Positions 34,796-47,400 of a stretch of 64,000 nucleotides of DNA are shown piece by piece; the first letter of the stretch is position 1; each line of letters opens with the position of its first letter. The position numbers and the translations under genes were made by a program. Below the pieces are notes generated by a model. The model searched no databases, was not told the DNA's origin, and saw only the letters and a list, made by a program, of their open reading frames with translations. Source of the stretch: Cydia pomonella (Eukaryota; Arthropoda; Insecta; Lepidoptera; Tortricidae); assembly GCF_033807575.1 (NCBI RefSeq), contig NC_084706.1, positions 23,288,725 through 23,352,724 of the forward strand, given 5' to 3'.

Positions 34796-36127
34796 TTATA
34801 ATTAAGATGAAATAATATCTGAAAACAAAGCAATTTGATTTGCCCGTTATTCTAATATCAGTCGAGTTGAAGTTTTATTCGAAATAAAGTGTCAATTGCA
34901 CACAATTAATTTTGACAAACTCGCATTGATGTCGAACGATATGGTTGTCGGCCCCCGACTCTAGTTTGTCTCTGGATAAAAAAACTACGGTTCCATGACA
35001 TGCGTGAAAAAAGTAAAATTATGTTTTTTGGTCTGTATACAATTTGTTTGATTTGTTATTTGGAAACGAACTACTTATAACAACATTTTAGGTTTAACTT
35101 TTAACTAAAATCCGCGAGTCCCTTTACAGAGAAACAACGCTGCATTGCCGGTCGTACATCATAAATAGATTATAAAATTTATGTAGATAAACAGTATGTA
35201 AACATAATTAGGGCATTAAAACACTCGTATGATCCTTTTATGAAACTCAGTTTCATAATGCCTTTTAGCAATCACACATCAGCTTTTTTAATATCAAACA
35301 AAACACAGGTATATCTTTACAAACTCAACTACAATTTGATACCTACTGCAATAGAATCAATACTTATTACTTGCCTATCTAGTAATGTTTGCGATTGCTA
35401 GCGATAGTTTAATAACAATTACGTAAGTTGTGTTTACATAGATTAGAAATGTGTCAGTACCTTACCTAATATAAACATATCGCAGCAGTATCGAGCAATG
35501 TAAAGACAATGAAAGTAGGGTAACTTACCAGAAGTCTGTTAGCTATTTAGGGATCAGATCTTAGATCAAGGTATTCATTTATTAAACGTGATAATGCCTA
35601 ACATTTTAGTCCCCAATTTTAAAGACAGGACAAATGCCATGCCAAGACAGTTTGACAGCACAAATGCTAACGCAAGCTATACACATTTAACGCGTACCTT
35701 CAGGACCGGACCGGACCCACGGCAAAATCGTAAAAGGTCCGTCCGTATTGCATATTTTCAGCCGAACATCTTCTTAACTATTATTCTACTAAAATATTTA
35801 TGCATTACTTGGAACTCGGCATGAACGTTCAGTCAGTATAAAAACGCGGCAAACTTAAAAAAATTACCTAGTCGCGAAGCCAGGCTTATCGTCCCATAGA
35901 AAATTTGAATTTCGCACCTTTTTCTACTGACAAAGTTGTAACTATAGTTTTCGTTGCTATAAATCGTTATACAAAGGAAATAGAGCGAGTAGAAGTTTCG
36001 CATACAAAACTTTGTATAGTTTTACATATAATTTATTTGTATTCTTCGATACAGTTCGATACATCAATACGTTTGTGTAAGTCTTAAGATCCTTGGCAGC
36101 AATACTGAACCCTTGTTGTTGTTTCAG
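34796..36127. other. Gene-free stretch upstream of SHANK exon 1
   Basis: AT-rich, probably SHANK intron. MITE-like scraps near 35870-36060 ('tttttctactgacaaagttg'). No promoter or exon called. Confidence 0.45.
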
Positions 36128-36253
36128 GAGCTGAAGGAGAGCTTCAACTATGGCCTGTTCTGCCCGCCGGTCAACGGCAAGGCGGGGAAGTTCCTGGACG
36201 AAGAGCGACGCCTCGGAGACTACCCCTTTAATGGGCCCGTCGGTTACCTCGAG
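36128..36253 (+). CDS. Shank: SHANK exon 1 of window: C-terminal half of SPN domain
   Basis: Acceptor tttcag precedes an exon of 42 codons, phase 0 to phase 0, starting ELKESFNYGLFCPP and containing GKAGKFLDEERRLGDYP and ending PVGYLE. This is the strongly conserved end of the SHANK/ProSAP N-terminal (SPN) domain, a ubiquitin-like fold that in vertebrates packs on the ankyrin repeats and binds Ras-type GTPases. The exon ends GAG and is followed by GCAAGT, so the donor is GC rather than GT; the join to LKYKRRVY in exon 2 reproduces the family sequence. The preceding exon with the first SPN strands was not found. Confidence 0.95.
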
Positions 36254-38414
36254 GCAAGTTTAAATATACATGTAAACGTTTGTATATTTTACTCGATCAC
36301 TATATAGCTCATATAGGTACGCAAATGGCCAAACAAAAGATAAATTTAACACACAAATTACCTAATGACATGAAACTGGCCATATAACTACCAATTTTTT
36401 GGATTTGCATTTTAATAGCAAAACTTGGCAGTACTATAGAATAGAATATCACTTAAGGATCCCTATCTTACGCATAATTATCGAAAGAGTTATAATGTAA
36501 TGATAGTCGTATTATCATTAGTCATAACTCTAAAACCGTAAACTTTTCAGGAATTTCCTTAGGTTATCCTATAGATAGGTTAAGTCAGGTTTGTTTTATG
36601 GCAATCCTGAAAAGTTACGCAATTCTGAGAAAAACCAAATGATGGCTAACGAAAATGCGGACAAACAATACATTATGACTTAAAACTTTATGGGAAACAA
36701 TAGAGACCCTATCACTTATATCTCCTCGTACAGTCGAGTTACGTGACATTAGTCAATGTAAATATGTATGTTTAGCGCATAATTTATACAATTTCATGGT
36801 TTGATTAGTCCCAATCGTTTGGTAGAAAATGTAAGTATAAAGTAAGTAATCTATTTTTAATATAAAATGTCAGATTTATTAAGACATAAAGATTACCAGA
36901 ATAAGAAGAGTCCAAAAAGGCAAGTGGTTACGCCATGAGCATTTTTTGACCTACTTATACAACGTTGCATACAATACTTTTTCTCCGACACAACTAATAA
37001 GCGCGGGATACGTCAAAATGAAAAACCTTGTCTATGGTGAACTTTGTTTTTAGTTGAAGTTCAGTAGACGGTGATGACATTAAAAAAAAACATGTTTGTA
37101 AGTTGGCAGCAATTCACTTAGTATTAAACTTTGAAAACTATATTAATTTTGATTTTGTTACTTAACCCATTTCTTCGTAATGTCGTAGGTGAAGGACGCC
37201 ATAGATTTTAAGGACAATTGAGCGCAATTTCAAGGCGAGAATTTTAATGTGAATTTTAAATTTTCCAGCTAAAATACAAGCGGCGCGTGTACAAAATGCT
37301 GAAACTAGACGAGAAGACGCTGAAGGCGCTGCACTCGCGCGCTAACCTACGGCGCTTCCTCGAGCACGTGGCGCACGCGCAGATCGACAAGCTCACCAAG
37401 GCCTGCGCCAAGGGGCTCGACCCCAACTTCCACTGCACCGAGACCGGAGGTCAGTAGAAACTACCACCAAACTAAACTAAAAAGTATATTTCAAAAGGGT
37501 TCCGTTGTATAGTAGTGTGTAGAGTGTATGAGAACTGCTCAATTTTCTAAAATAGGGTAGGATGTAGAATAGTCCTTAGAAGGTATATCCTTACGCCTTA
37601 CCTTAACAATGACGGACCTCCGTCATTGTTAAGGTAAGGACCTTGCCTACACCTTGCCTACTTAAGAAAATTGAGCAGCTTCTCATACAGACAGGCCAAA
37701 GAAAATGTAGGTCAAGTTCGCGCTGCTGTTATCCCCAACAGAAATTTATGACACGCCACCACTGTTCCATATGGACAATTTTAGTAACAAAAAACCGGCC
37801 AAGAGCATGTCGGGCCACGCTCTGTGTAGGATTCCGTAGTTACTCTTCCGTCACAATAAGCTAAACTGGAGCTTAAAGTATAGTAAATTGTTAAACAAGG
37901 GATGAAACGGTACCTTTCACCCGAGTTAAACAAATAGGCAAATTTGCTTAATCAGTAGGTACCTAATTAAAGTAAGTCTTTTTACTATGAAGGGAAAACT
38001 TTTTGCGATAACTCAAAAACAGCTAAACTGATCATGTGCGCTATAGTTTTCATTTAATGTCTTTCTTAAGCTCTACTTCCACAATTTTTTTCATATTTTT
38101 TGGACCTATGGTTCAAAAGTTAGAGGGGGGGACACATTTTTTTTTTCTTTCGGAGCGATTATCTCCGAATATATTCACTTTATCAAAAAATGTTTCTTCA
38201 AAACCCCTATTAGTTTTGAAAGACCTTTCCAACGATACCCCACACTTTAGGGTTGAAGCGAAAAAAAAAATTCACCCCCACTTTACGTGTAGGGGAGGTA
38301 CCCTAAAAAAAAAATTTTTTAGATTTTATTGTACGACTTTGTCGGCTTTATTGATTTATATATCCATGCCAAATTTCAGCTTTCTAGCACTAACGACCAC
38401 GGAGCAAAGCCTCG

Positions 38415-38449
<35 letters not shown>

Positions 38450-41400
38450 GGACATGGCGAAACTATAAGGATTCCTAGTTGACTACGGAACCCTAAAAAA
38501 CTGAACTGGAGCATTCAGCAAATGAGCTGTGACTTTTGTATATATTCATATTTCTTATTTGTCAGAATACAATAACATATGGGTCTAAGTTCGATAAAAC
38601 TCAATTCTGGTTGGTAAGAAAGTTTTCTCGAATCCATCAACAATAGATCCGATAGAAGTAATAAATCTTCTGGCCAGCGATAAATCTTCGACAATTCAGT
38701 AGGATTTACAATATATATTGTATGTTCTATAGTTGCACTTGCGTCGTGTCTACTACGAGACAGCTATGTGTATACATAGGTATACCTTCACAGATAAAAA
38801 AGATATCTTAATGGGGTTGGCCGGTCGAAGTATTAAACAGATGGTGCCATCATAGCTTGCCCTGTCAATCCCTAGAATTGTGTCAAATTCTTGTTTTTTT
38901 TTTGGAATTTTGTGACCTGGATTCCAGTACTTTAAGCCAAATCTCATAGAACAAAACTAGAGACAGGGGCAAGCTATGATGGCGCCATCTATGCAAACCT
39001 TTGACAGTTGCCAACCCCATTCAAAACGCAAAACTCTCTTGCGCACGGTTGCTTAAATAAAATAATAAATTGTTTAGTCCAATAAATATGTCTTGAGTTA
39101 AATGGAAATAAACGTCAATTTTGACACGATATGAACATAACATGATTATTCCGATATGGCGTTTAGTTATCGATCTTATAAAGATCTTTCCAATATGTTA
39201 AACGTGTGTTAGTCATTCTTCAAATAGGGCCGAATAGACTAGTATTATTCAAAACTAAGTTCGTCGTCTAAAATCGGCAACCTCCTAAGTCCTTTAGTAT
39301 GAATTTTAAGAAATGATTTTTAGGGCCCTAATCTATTAAACAAATCTTTTGTTTCTTTTGTGTAGCGGTTACCAATGATACCGATACTAACTGAACGGCA
39401 ACAAACTCGTTGAAAAAGAAATCTTACCGACCTATTTATATGCTTCCAATTCATGTAACAGCTCATTCTGTTACCTGACAGGCCACGCGCAGGCGACCGA
39501 TCGTCCTACATTACCCAAACTCGTTATCTCAAAATGAGCTGTTACATAAATTTGTACCTTAATACTATCACGATAGTTGCTTTTTAACGACACGCTCCTA
39601 AGATGCCTCTCCATAAAGAAAAAGAAAAAGAAAAAGAAAAAGAAAAAGAAAAAGAAAAAGAAAAGAAAAAGAAAAAGAAAAAGAAAAAGAAAAAGATAAA
39701 GATAAAGATAGTTTATTATTCAAGTAGGCATAAAAGAAACAAAGGTTTTTGTTTAACAGATTAGGCTCTGAGACGTAGAAAGAAAATCCATACTATAACT
39801 CCATTTCAAGGACATTAGGAGCTTAGGCAACAAGACCTTAAGTTAGTTACAAACCTCTTAACTCCTTTGGCGAAGATAAGAGGTTTGCGACTTAAGCCGA
39901 CGTAGTGATATCAATAAACTCATCATACCAACTAGACTTAAATCGACTGGGATATGCCGAGCGGTCTACACAACTTTGACACCCACCCGCTATCTCCAGT
40001 TACCCGTGAACGAGATGCGTGTAACTGCGTCGAAATATAGTGAGCTCAAAAACAATACAAAAGGTAAGCACGGTCCATATCCCGGTCGATTTAATTCTAG
40101 TGAAACTAACTGTTAATCAGACCAATTCTAGTGAAACCTTGGTTATTGACTACTTGCTGATGAAAACATGTTCTGATATATTTCAGAAAATATTTTTTTT
40201 TCTATCCCCTGTTTTTACTATCAACAATTATACGTATACAAGTACCTTAAGTATGTTTAAGTAGGTAGTATATAGATACGAGTAGCGAAACGGGAATAAC
40301 ATAACGGTTTGTACACGTAAATCCTAATCAACAAAGTCGCAATAGTCACTTAGACACGGTGTACCGATTTACATACCGATTATTATCGATTGCTCTGCGT
40401 GTTAAGGCATGGACTAGGGTTGCCAGTTTCCCGGTGTGACGTTATGTCTGACATAACACATCGAGCCCTAACACGACACGGGTGTAGCAAGACAGTCTCA
40501 CGCGCAAGATATACTACCTACCCATCTTTTTATCCAATTACATATTTTTTTATAATTGTCGCAGACTGTTACAACTAGTAGAAATTAGGTCTTATTGGAT
40601 TAATCTGGTTTTCTCATAACAAATAATATTTCGTGCCTACATAAGTTCCAAGAAACTCATTGGTAGGCCGAGCACGAGCCGAGGTTCGAAGCAACGACAG
40701 CGCGCCACTATAAAAACATAATATTGTCACAATATAGAGGTTTGGGCAGCAAAAGACGAAACCGCAGATTTATTTCTTCTCGACCCCCATAAATTCCCGC
40801 GTGGTTTCAGACAGGCCCGACGTGTATGGTGTTCCTCAAAACCGTATAAGAACCGAAATAGGTCACTGCGCTTACCTGCGTAAAAAATGGGGCTGGACTG
40901 ACGCTGAGAATTGCAACTGCGGAGACCCTAAACAAACTGTGCACCACATTGTTTATGAATGCCCCTTACCTAAGTATGACGGGGCACCCATGGATTTCAA
41001 AGACCTCACGAGCGACGCTATCGATTACTTATGGAATGCTAAATTTAAGTTATGAGTTGCATGTAAATACTTAAACCACAGTGTAAACTTGCCATACGAT
41101 AAATAAATAAATCATAGTCCGGTGGCAGCCCTATCAGCAGAAGGTACTCGAGCGTGCATAATCCGCGATAGATGGCGCAGCCTGAAGGCTACTGTGCGGA
41201 TATGACTGCTGTCGTTGTCGACGTAACTGCATGATAATGTCAGTATCTGTCTTTTTCAATCGCTCCGTGTTAAACAGATACATTAACTTTATCACTTCAA
41301 TCACGTGGATAACAGTGTCCATAATTCGTCTGCGATAATGAAAATTAACACACGTCAGTGACGACACGTTTTCAAATACAGTAAGGCTAAGATGGTCGGC

Positions 41401-44400
41401 TCTTTGTCATTTGTCACCATGCCTGTCACGTTCTAACAAGTATGTAAGTGCGAAAGTGACGGGAATAGTGACAAGCGATAAAAATGGAACCATGCTGCCA
41501 CTGCAGGTGTAGCTCAAACTTCACACCAAAGTGCCATTTTTAGGCAAAAGTTACAACACGGTCAATTTAAAATGTGGTTTAATTTTTCTGTTACGATATA
41601 TTTTGCCTAATAATCTTTGTACACTGTCATTATACACTGAACCACGATAAAAATACAATAAACGTTATTTTACATTTATTCATCACGAAACGTCAACGAA
41701 AACACGCCAAAGGTGACATTGACGACAAATTTTTAGAGATCTTCTACTGGCCGCACCGCACGCCTTCTCTAACCGGAGGAGACGTCAGGAGCGTGCATGC
41801 TAGACGCTAACGACATAAATGTGAGTAATATATTAGTCGGTGCGCGATCACGCTTTTGACGCTCAGAGCGTGCGTACCGTGGCCGAGAGTACCTATACGG
41901 CCCAGAGTCATGACTATGGTTCCCATTGTCTCATTACATTTCGGGGACTTGTATTATTTTGTAGTACAGTTACATAAAAAATAAAAAATAAACATAATAT
42001 TCTAGCAGCTTTTTGTGAGCCTACTTAGTCCGTTGGCTCCCCGCCAGCCGCATGAATAAAGATATTGACAATCCAGCCAACTTAGCTCAAAGTCGGCTAA
42101 TATCAAACTTACTCGGAGTAAATGAGACCGTGTTACTGAGATATTGCTTGAGCTCGACAAACTGACGACTTTGATGATGAAAAGTTTAGGGAATTCTTAA
42201 TTTATCTTTAACGATTTCGTACTTTGTCTTAGCGCATGTAAACTTTGGTGTTCAAGTAATAGATTATATTGTTTTGTCAATAGCAAGAGCTAATGACTGA
42301 TAAAACGTTTGTTTTGGAGGTTGTGCTTAAGTATTAGTAATTTATACGCCTGATTAAACGTTGATGTTCAATGTTCATATTCAAATAACTCTAGCTGTCC
42401 GTTATCAAATTGGGTACGTATCCATGTAATTGTTGTCGGTTGAAGTGTTATATTTTACAAAGAACGTTTCATAGATATAAATAATACCCAATGTACTCGT
42501 GTGTGGCGTATGTCTACATTTCGACAGGTGACCAATCTTACTAATTTTAGTTAGTGTCATCCAGGATGCCGCTCAGATTTCTCAAATTTAACCTTTAAGA
42601 ACATGACAATACGACTCCAGGCACACGTCTTCGTGAATGACACGATCTATACTACCACAAGTTAAGAGCCATAGTGAACCATGCTAGTACCAAAATAAGG
42701 TTATTTTTTTTTTCGTTTTTGCAATTACTTAATTTTAAATAATCTTTTTAATTTGCAACCTTGTTATATACGAGTTTCTATCCAACGTTATCAACTTCTA
42801 TCAGTCATTTAACAAGAGCATTCACTCTTTCCAGAAACCCCTCTTACCATCGCAGCGGGCCTAAAATCCCCCGGAAAAGTCCTAATAGCCCTCGTAAACG
42901 GCGGGGCGCTCCTAGACTACCGGACTAAGGACGGTTCAACGGCCATGCACAGAGCCGTCGAGAAGAACTCATTAGAAGCCGTTAAGACGTTGCTAGAATT
43001 AGGAGCCTCGCCTAACTATAAAGATGGGAAGGGATTGACGCCTCTATATCTGTCGGTGACCAACAAGACGGATCCGCTGCTCTGCGAGACGCTACTACAT
43101 GACCATGCGACCATCGGGGCTGCCGACTTGCAGGGGTGGCTGGAGGTCCATCAGGTGAGGATTACACTAAAAGCTATTGATCCAGGATTGTATGTTGATG
43201 TGAAGATTAAGAGAGTTAACGGCGTTTAACTATAAGGATGAAAATGGCGCCTCTATATGTGTCTGAGACGAACAACGCCAACGAACATGAACTTAAAATA
43301 ATTCATACTTTCGACAACTGATGTTTTATGAGCCCGCGTAGCGAATATGCCAATCGTTAACTCTCTGTAGCGAGCGAACGAAACGCAACTGTCACTGTCT
43401 CACTAATACTTATAGAAGATCGATAGAGAAAGATGACTACGATACGCTACAGAGCATTAACAATTGTCAGTTTGGCACGTTGGCTACGCGGAGTGGTAAC
43501 TTATATGTAACAAGTGAAGCAGTGAATATAGAATTTGTAACAGAATGTCTTAAGGGATACGAGTACATATATTTAGGATATATTCCTATTTTACCAGACT
43601 TGGTGTTTATAAGTCTTGCCTAATAATGTAAAGGTACTAATACAAATTTTGTACATTTCAGGCGTGCCGCAATGGCCTAGTGCAGCATTTAGACCACCTC
43701 CTATTCTACGGTGCCGACATGAACGGGCGCAACGCGTCCGGCAACACACCCCTCCACGTGTGTGCCGTCAACGCACAGGACTCCTGTGCACGTCAGCTGC
43801 TGTTCCGTGGGTGTGACAAGGAAGCGCTTAACTTCGCCAACCAGACGCCCTACCAGGTTAGTAAACCACGATACAACGTCTAACCACATCCTATGCACTC
43901 GCGCAGACAATCTATTACATTCAGGCAGCATCACAGAAAACTACCTATAAAAGCCTAATACTGGTCATTTTGTTAGCGACGCAAGTCAGCAAACTTTAAG
44001 ACAGGGGTGAGAGGCGGGTCCTAACGGCGTTACGATTGATCGTTTCAAAGATGATGGGACATGTTCATTACAGGTAACCTAACAGCGCCGTAATTTGTTA
44101 CCGATTTAATATGCAGTCAAATGTGGTTAGGTGGTTGGTCTGTGGGCAGAATCATTTCTAAAGGTGTTACACCAGTTGGTAACAATCGTAACAACTAATT
44201 TAGGTATCTTCAGAAGCAGGAAGGAAAGGTTTGAATATAGTGCGGCCATTTATGTTGACGCTAAATATGCGTTAATATACTAACGTGTTCCATTGCCAAT
44301 TCCAGGTGGCTGTGATAGCTGGAAACCTTGAGCTGGCGGAGGTCATCAAAAAGTACAGGTCCGAGGAAGTCGGTGAGTGACTCTTCGATTGCATTCGCAT

Positions 44401-47400
44401 GGCTTTTGCTGGCGCTTCTTATAAAACTCACCTATATGGGTAAACGACTCCGTTGTGCTGCTGTGGCACCACTAAGTTCTGTTTTTATATTCCAAATAAT
44501 AAAATGACAGTTCCATTGGAGAATTTATAACTAAATATTGTTTTTATACCTTTTTTGTACAGATCCGTCGGAAAAATAGAGACATCGAACGGTCATTTTT
44601 AGTTTCTGGAGAATTAAAACATAGATTACATTAGAGTACCTCAATGGAGGCTAATGTTTAACAAAAGTCTTAGGGTGTCCGAAAGAGAGTTGTTTATCCT
44701 ATATAAATATAATTATACATATGTTTGACGAAATATAATTGCATCGATCTCTCGAACAACTTGTATGTCGAATCGGTGCAAATTATATTTCATCAACTAT
44801 ACTGAAAATTTCATTAAATTGTTGGTGTGAATAGTTTAAAAACACAAAGTCGTTTTTTACTAATTGCTTATCTTGTCTGACTTAGTTTTATCACAAATAT
44901 TAACATGATTTAAATGTATGTATATGTGTATTTATTATTGTTTAGATAACTAGTTTTTAATTATTTACTAAATAGCGTACTTATACTCGCATAGATTCAG
45001 ATGTTACATTAATGCTTTGGCTGTCGCAGCAATGCGAAAATAACTATTTATATATATTTGAAGTATATTAACTGCATGTAGACATCCATTCTATGTATTT
45101 TTCTATCTATAGATCCATCAAGTGTCATAATGGTGATGGTTGTAACAATAACCTAATATTACGTACAAATACATAATTTTATTCTATTATTACACGCAAT
45201 TCATATTTATAAAAATTGGTATTTATAAATATAGTAGGTAAGTATATGATGGGTACTAATAATGTATTGATATATTGGTTGTATATATAATAATTTGGTA
45301 GTGGGTATTTATATTTTTAATTCGAAGCACGATTTCTTTTTACACGTTCATTAATCCCCGTTTATTTGTCTTTTATTTATTTATTTATCCACAAAAAAAC
45401 AAGCAGTGAGCATAAAACACTATTATTATAATACTTAATCCTGACAAGAGTAGATATACTCCGAACCATTTAAAGGACCATGGGCAACTTTGTATGGAGC
45501 CTGGACCCAAATCCAACAGAAATGTGAGCTAGGTCATTAGATAGGTATGTCTATGTACTTCATTCCGTTCTATGGGCACCAAGCGGAATTCCATTGCTGA
45601 ACGGAGATATTTGTAATTTAGGCAAAATGTCATCACCCTTATTACTTAGGCAATAAAGTCCAAGTAAGTAAATCAATTACTGCAGGGTAATAACCATTCG
45701 ACGCGCTCGCCCAGAGGTGTGGACTCTATTGCCTAATAAGGGTGATGACATTTTGACTAAAATACAAATATCTCAGTTCTGCAATGGAATTCCGCTTGAT
45801 GTCCATATAACGAAATGAAGTACATAAAAATACCTATCTAATGACCTAATTTTCAACTCTGTTGGTTTTGGGACCATTTTGATGCATAGTCCTTTCACTT
45901 GATAAAAGTATCCCTAAACAGAATTTCACTGGAATGTATAATTTTGAGCAAAATGTGCTCAAAAAAACTTTATAATTCTCCTTCCATAACTATAAAATAT
46001 CCCATACGGGCATAAGATTTAATTTCGACTCGTTAATTATTTTTTTCGATTCACCTCCATTTGATTTACGAGGTCCTCGCCCCCGTTTGGTTGAGAGCAC
46101 CATTTTAGTTGTGTGGGTTGGCGGGCCGTTGCAGTGCCGTTCCGGGGCCCGCCGCGGTACAACCCGCGGCGCCGCTCGGGCGCGTGGGGCTGGGCGGGCG
46201 CGGGCTGGCCGGGCGACCGCTCGTCGCTCGCCTCCTCCACGCGCGTCCCGGGGCTGGACGCCGCGCCCGAGCCCTGCTGCCTCGAGCGCCCCTTCTCCTC
46301 CGCCTCGTCCAGCATCAGCGACGCCTCGCATCCCAGCCACGAAGACGACGCGAGCATACTTACAGGTAAAACCGGCTTCCGATGCCCGAAACTGTAAACA
46401 AAATTATACCCGTAAACCACTCACAGTATTAATAAAATGGAATCACGAGGTTCGTCACTTATAAACCACCCGTCGAAAAGTGATGAATCTTATTCTTCGA
46501 CTTGTTTACATTGTCGGCCGTCGACGTTGACCCCGTAACACGACAACCATCACCATGCACATTCATCTGCATGTTCTATGTGCCTTCACTGTTTAGTCAC
46601 GGCTTTCAGCTTTCCTTCCGACCTAGACTTAGCTTAAGTAAGTTTAGACACGTTAATGATAGATTAAACAACTGTTTTAACATTAGTGTTAATATTTACA
46701 CAAATGTTTTTAAATTGGAAACAACAATTGACGCAGTCGTGTTTGAGATTGTCAAACGAGAGGATCTTGTAGAAAAGCGGTAATAATATTTTTTTAAAAA
46801 ACCTCACTTGTTCAAGAGTATAATTCGCTAGAGTTTCTTCCAGTAAAAGATGACATTAGTCTAAATTTACACTCGGTTAAAACAAAACAATTTTGATGAT
46901 AAGGAATTATTTATTTCATTCGGCCGAATGATGCTTTTCCAACTAGTGATATATTGAAATTGTGAGTCAACTCTATAAATAGAAAGCGCTCTGCAATGCA
47001 GACTTGATCACTCCTTAGTGGTGTCATAAAAGTGTATCATATTAAAGTCAAAGTTTTTACAATCTCAGGTAGGAGTAAAAGTAAACATTGTGGGGGAATT
47101 ATATCTATTCTCGGACAAAATCGTCATTTGTGTGTTTTAATCGTCCGTCGGGCGCAAATAATTATTCGCGGACTTGAATCATAATTCGCGTGGTCGTAAT
47201 GATCCTGGTCTCGGCTACCATGCGCGCGCTGTCTGCAGATAAGAGCGCGGACGTTAGCGACATCATCTCGGACTCGAGCGGCGTGGGCACCAACTCCGAC
47301 ACCACGTGCTCGCTGCAGGGCGCCGCCACCGCCGTGTGCCTGCAGCCCTACGAGCCGCAGCAGCCCGGCCAGCTCAGGCTCAACCAGGGCGACATCGTCG

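Larger units (their letters stand above)
37450..42834 (+). other. SHANK intron 2
   Basis: 5.4 kb from GTCAGT to ttccag. It is filled with repeats listed separately: foldback 37525-37688, 'tacggaaccct' repeat 37790-38503, MITE 38811-39020, LINE tail 39614-39790, LINE fragment 40745-41112, and 42583-42653 (inverted copy of 28756-28830). No exon recognised. Confidence 0.75.

Noticed and set aside
38036..38482. 148-aa plus-strand frame
   Set aside because: Falls entirely inside the 'tacggaaccct' repeat with its (GACA)n run.
45105..45165. Second exon-like start 'ctatag|atccatcaag' in SHANK intron 5
   Set aside because: It would encode D-P-S then a non-conserved hydrophobic stretch and a stop; weaker acceptor context than the site at 44563, and no similarity.
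45990..46464. Several GC-rich frames on both strands around 46.1-46.4 kb
   Set aside because: They shadow SHANK exon 6; the frame starting VPFRGPPRYN has the conserved sequence and the phase match.
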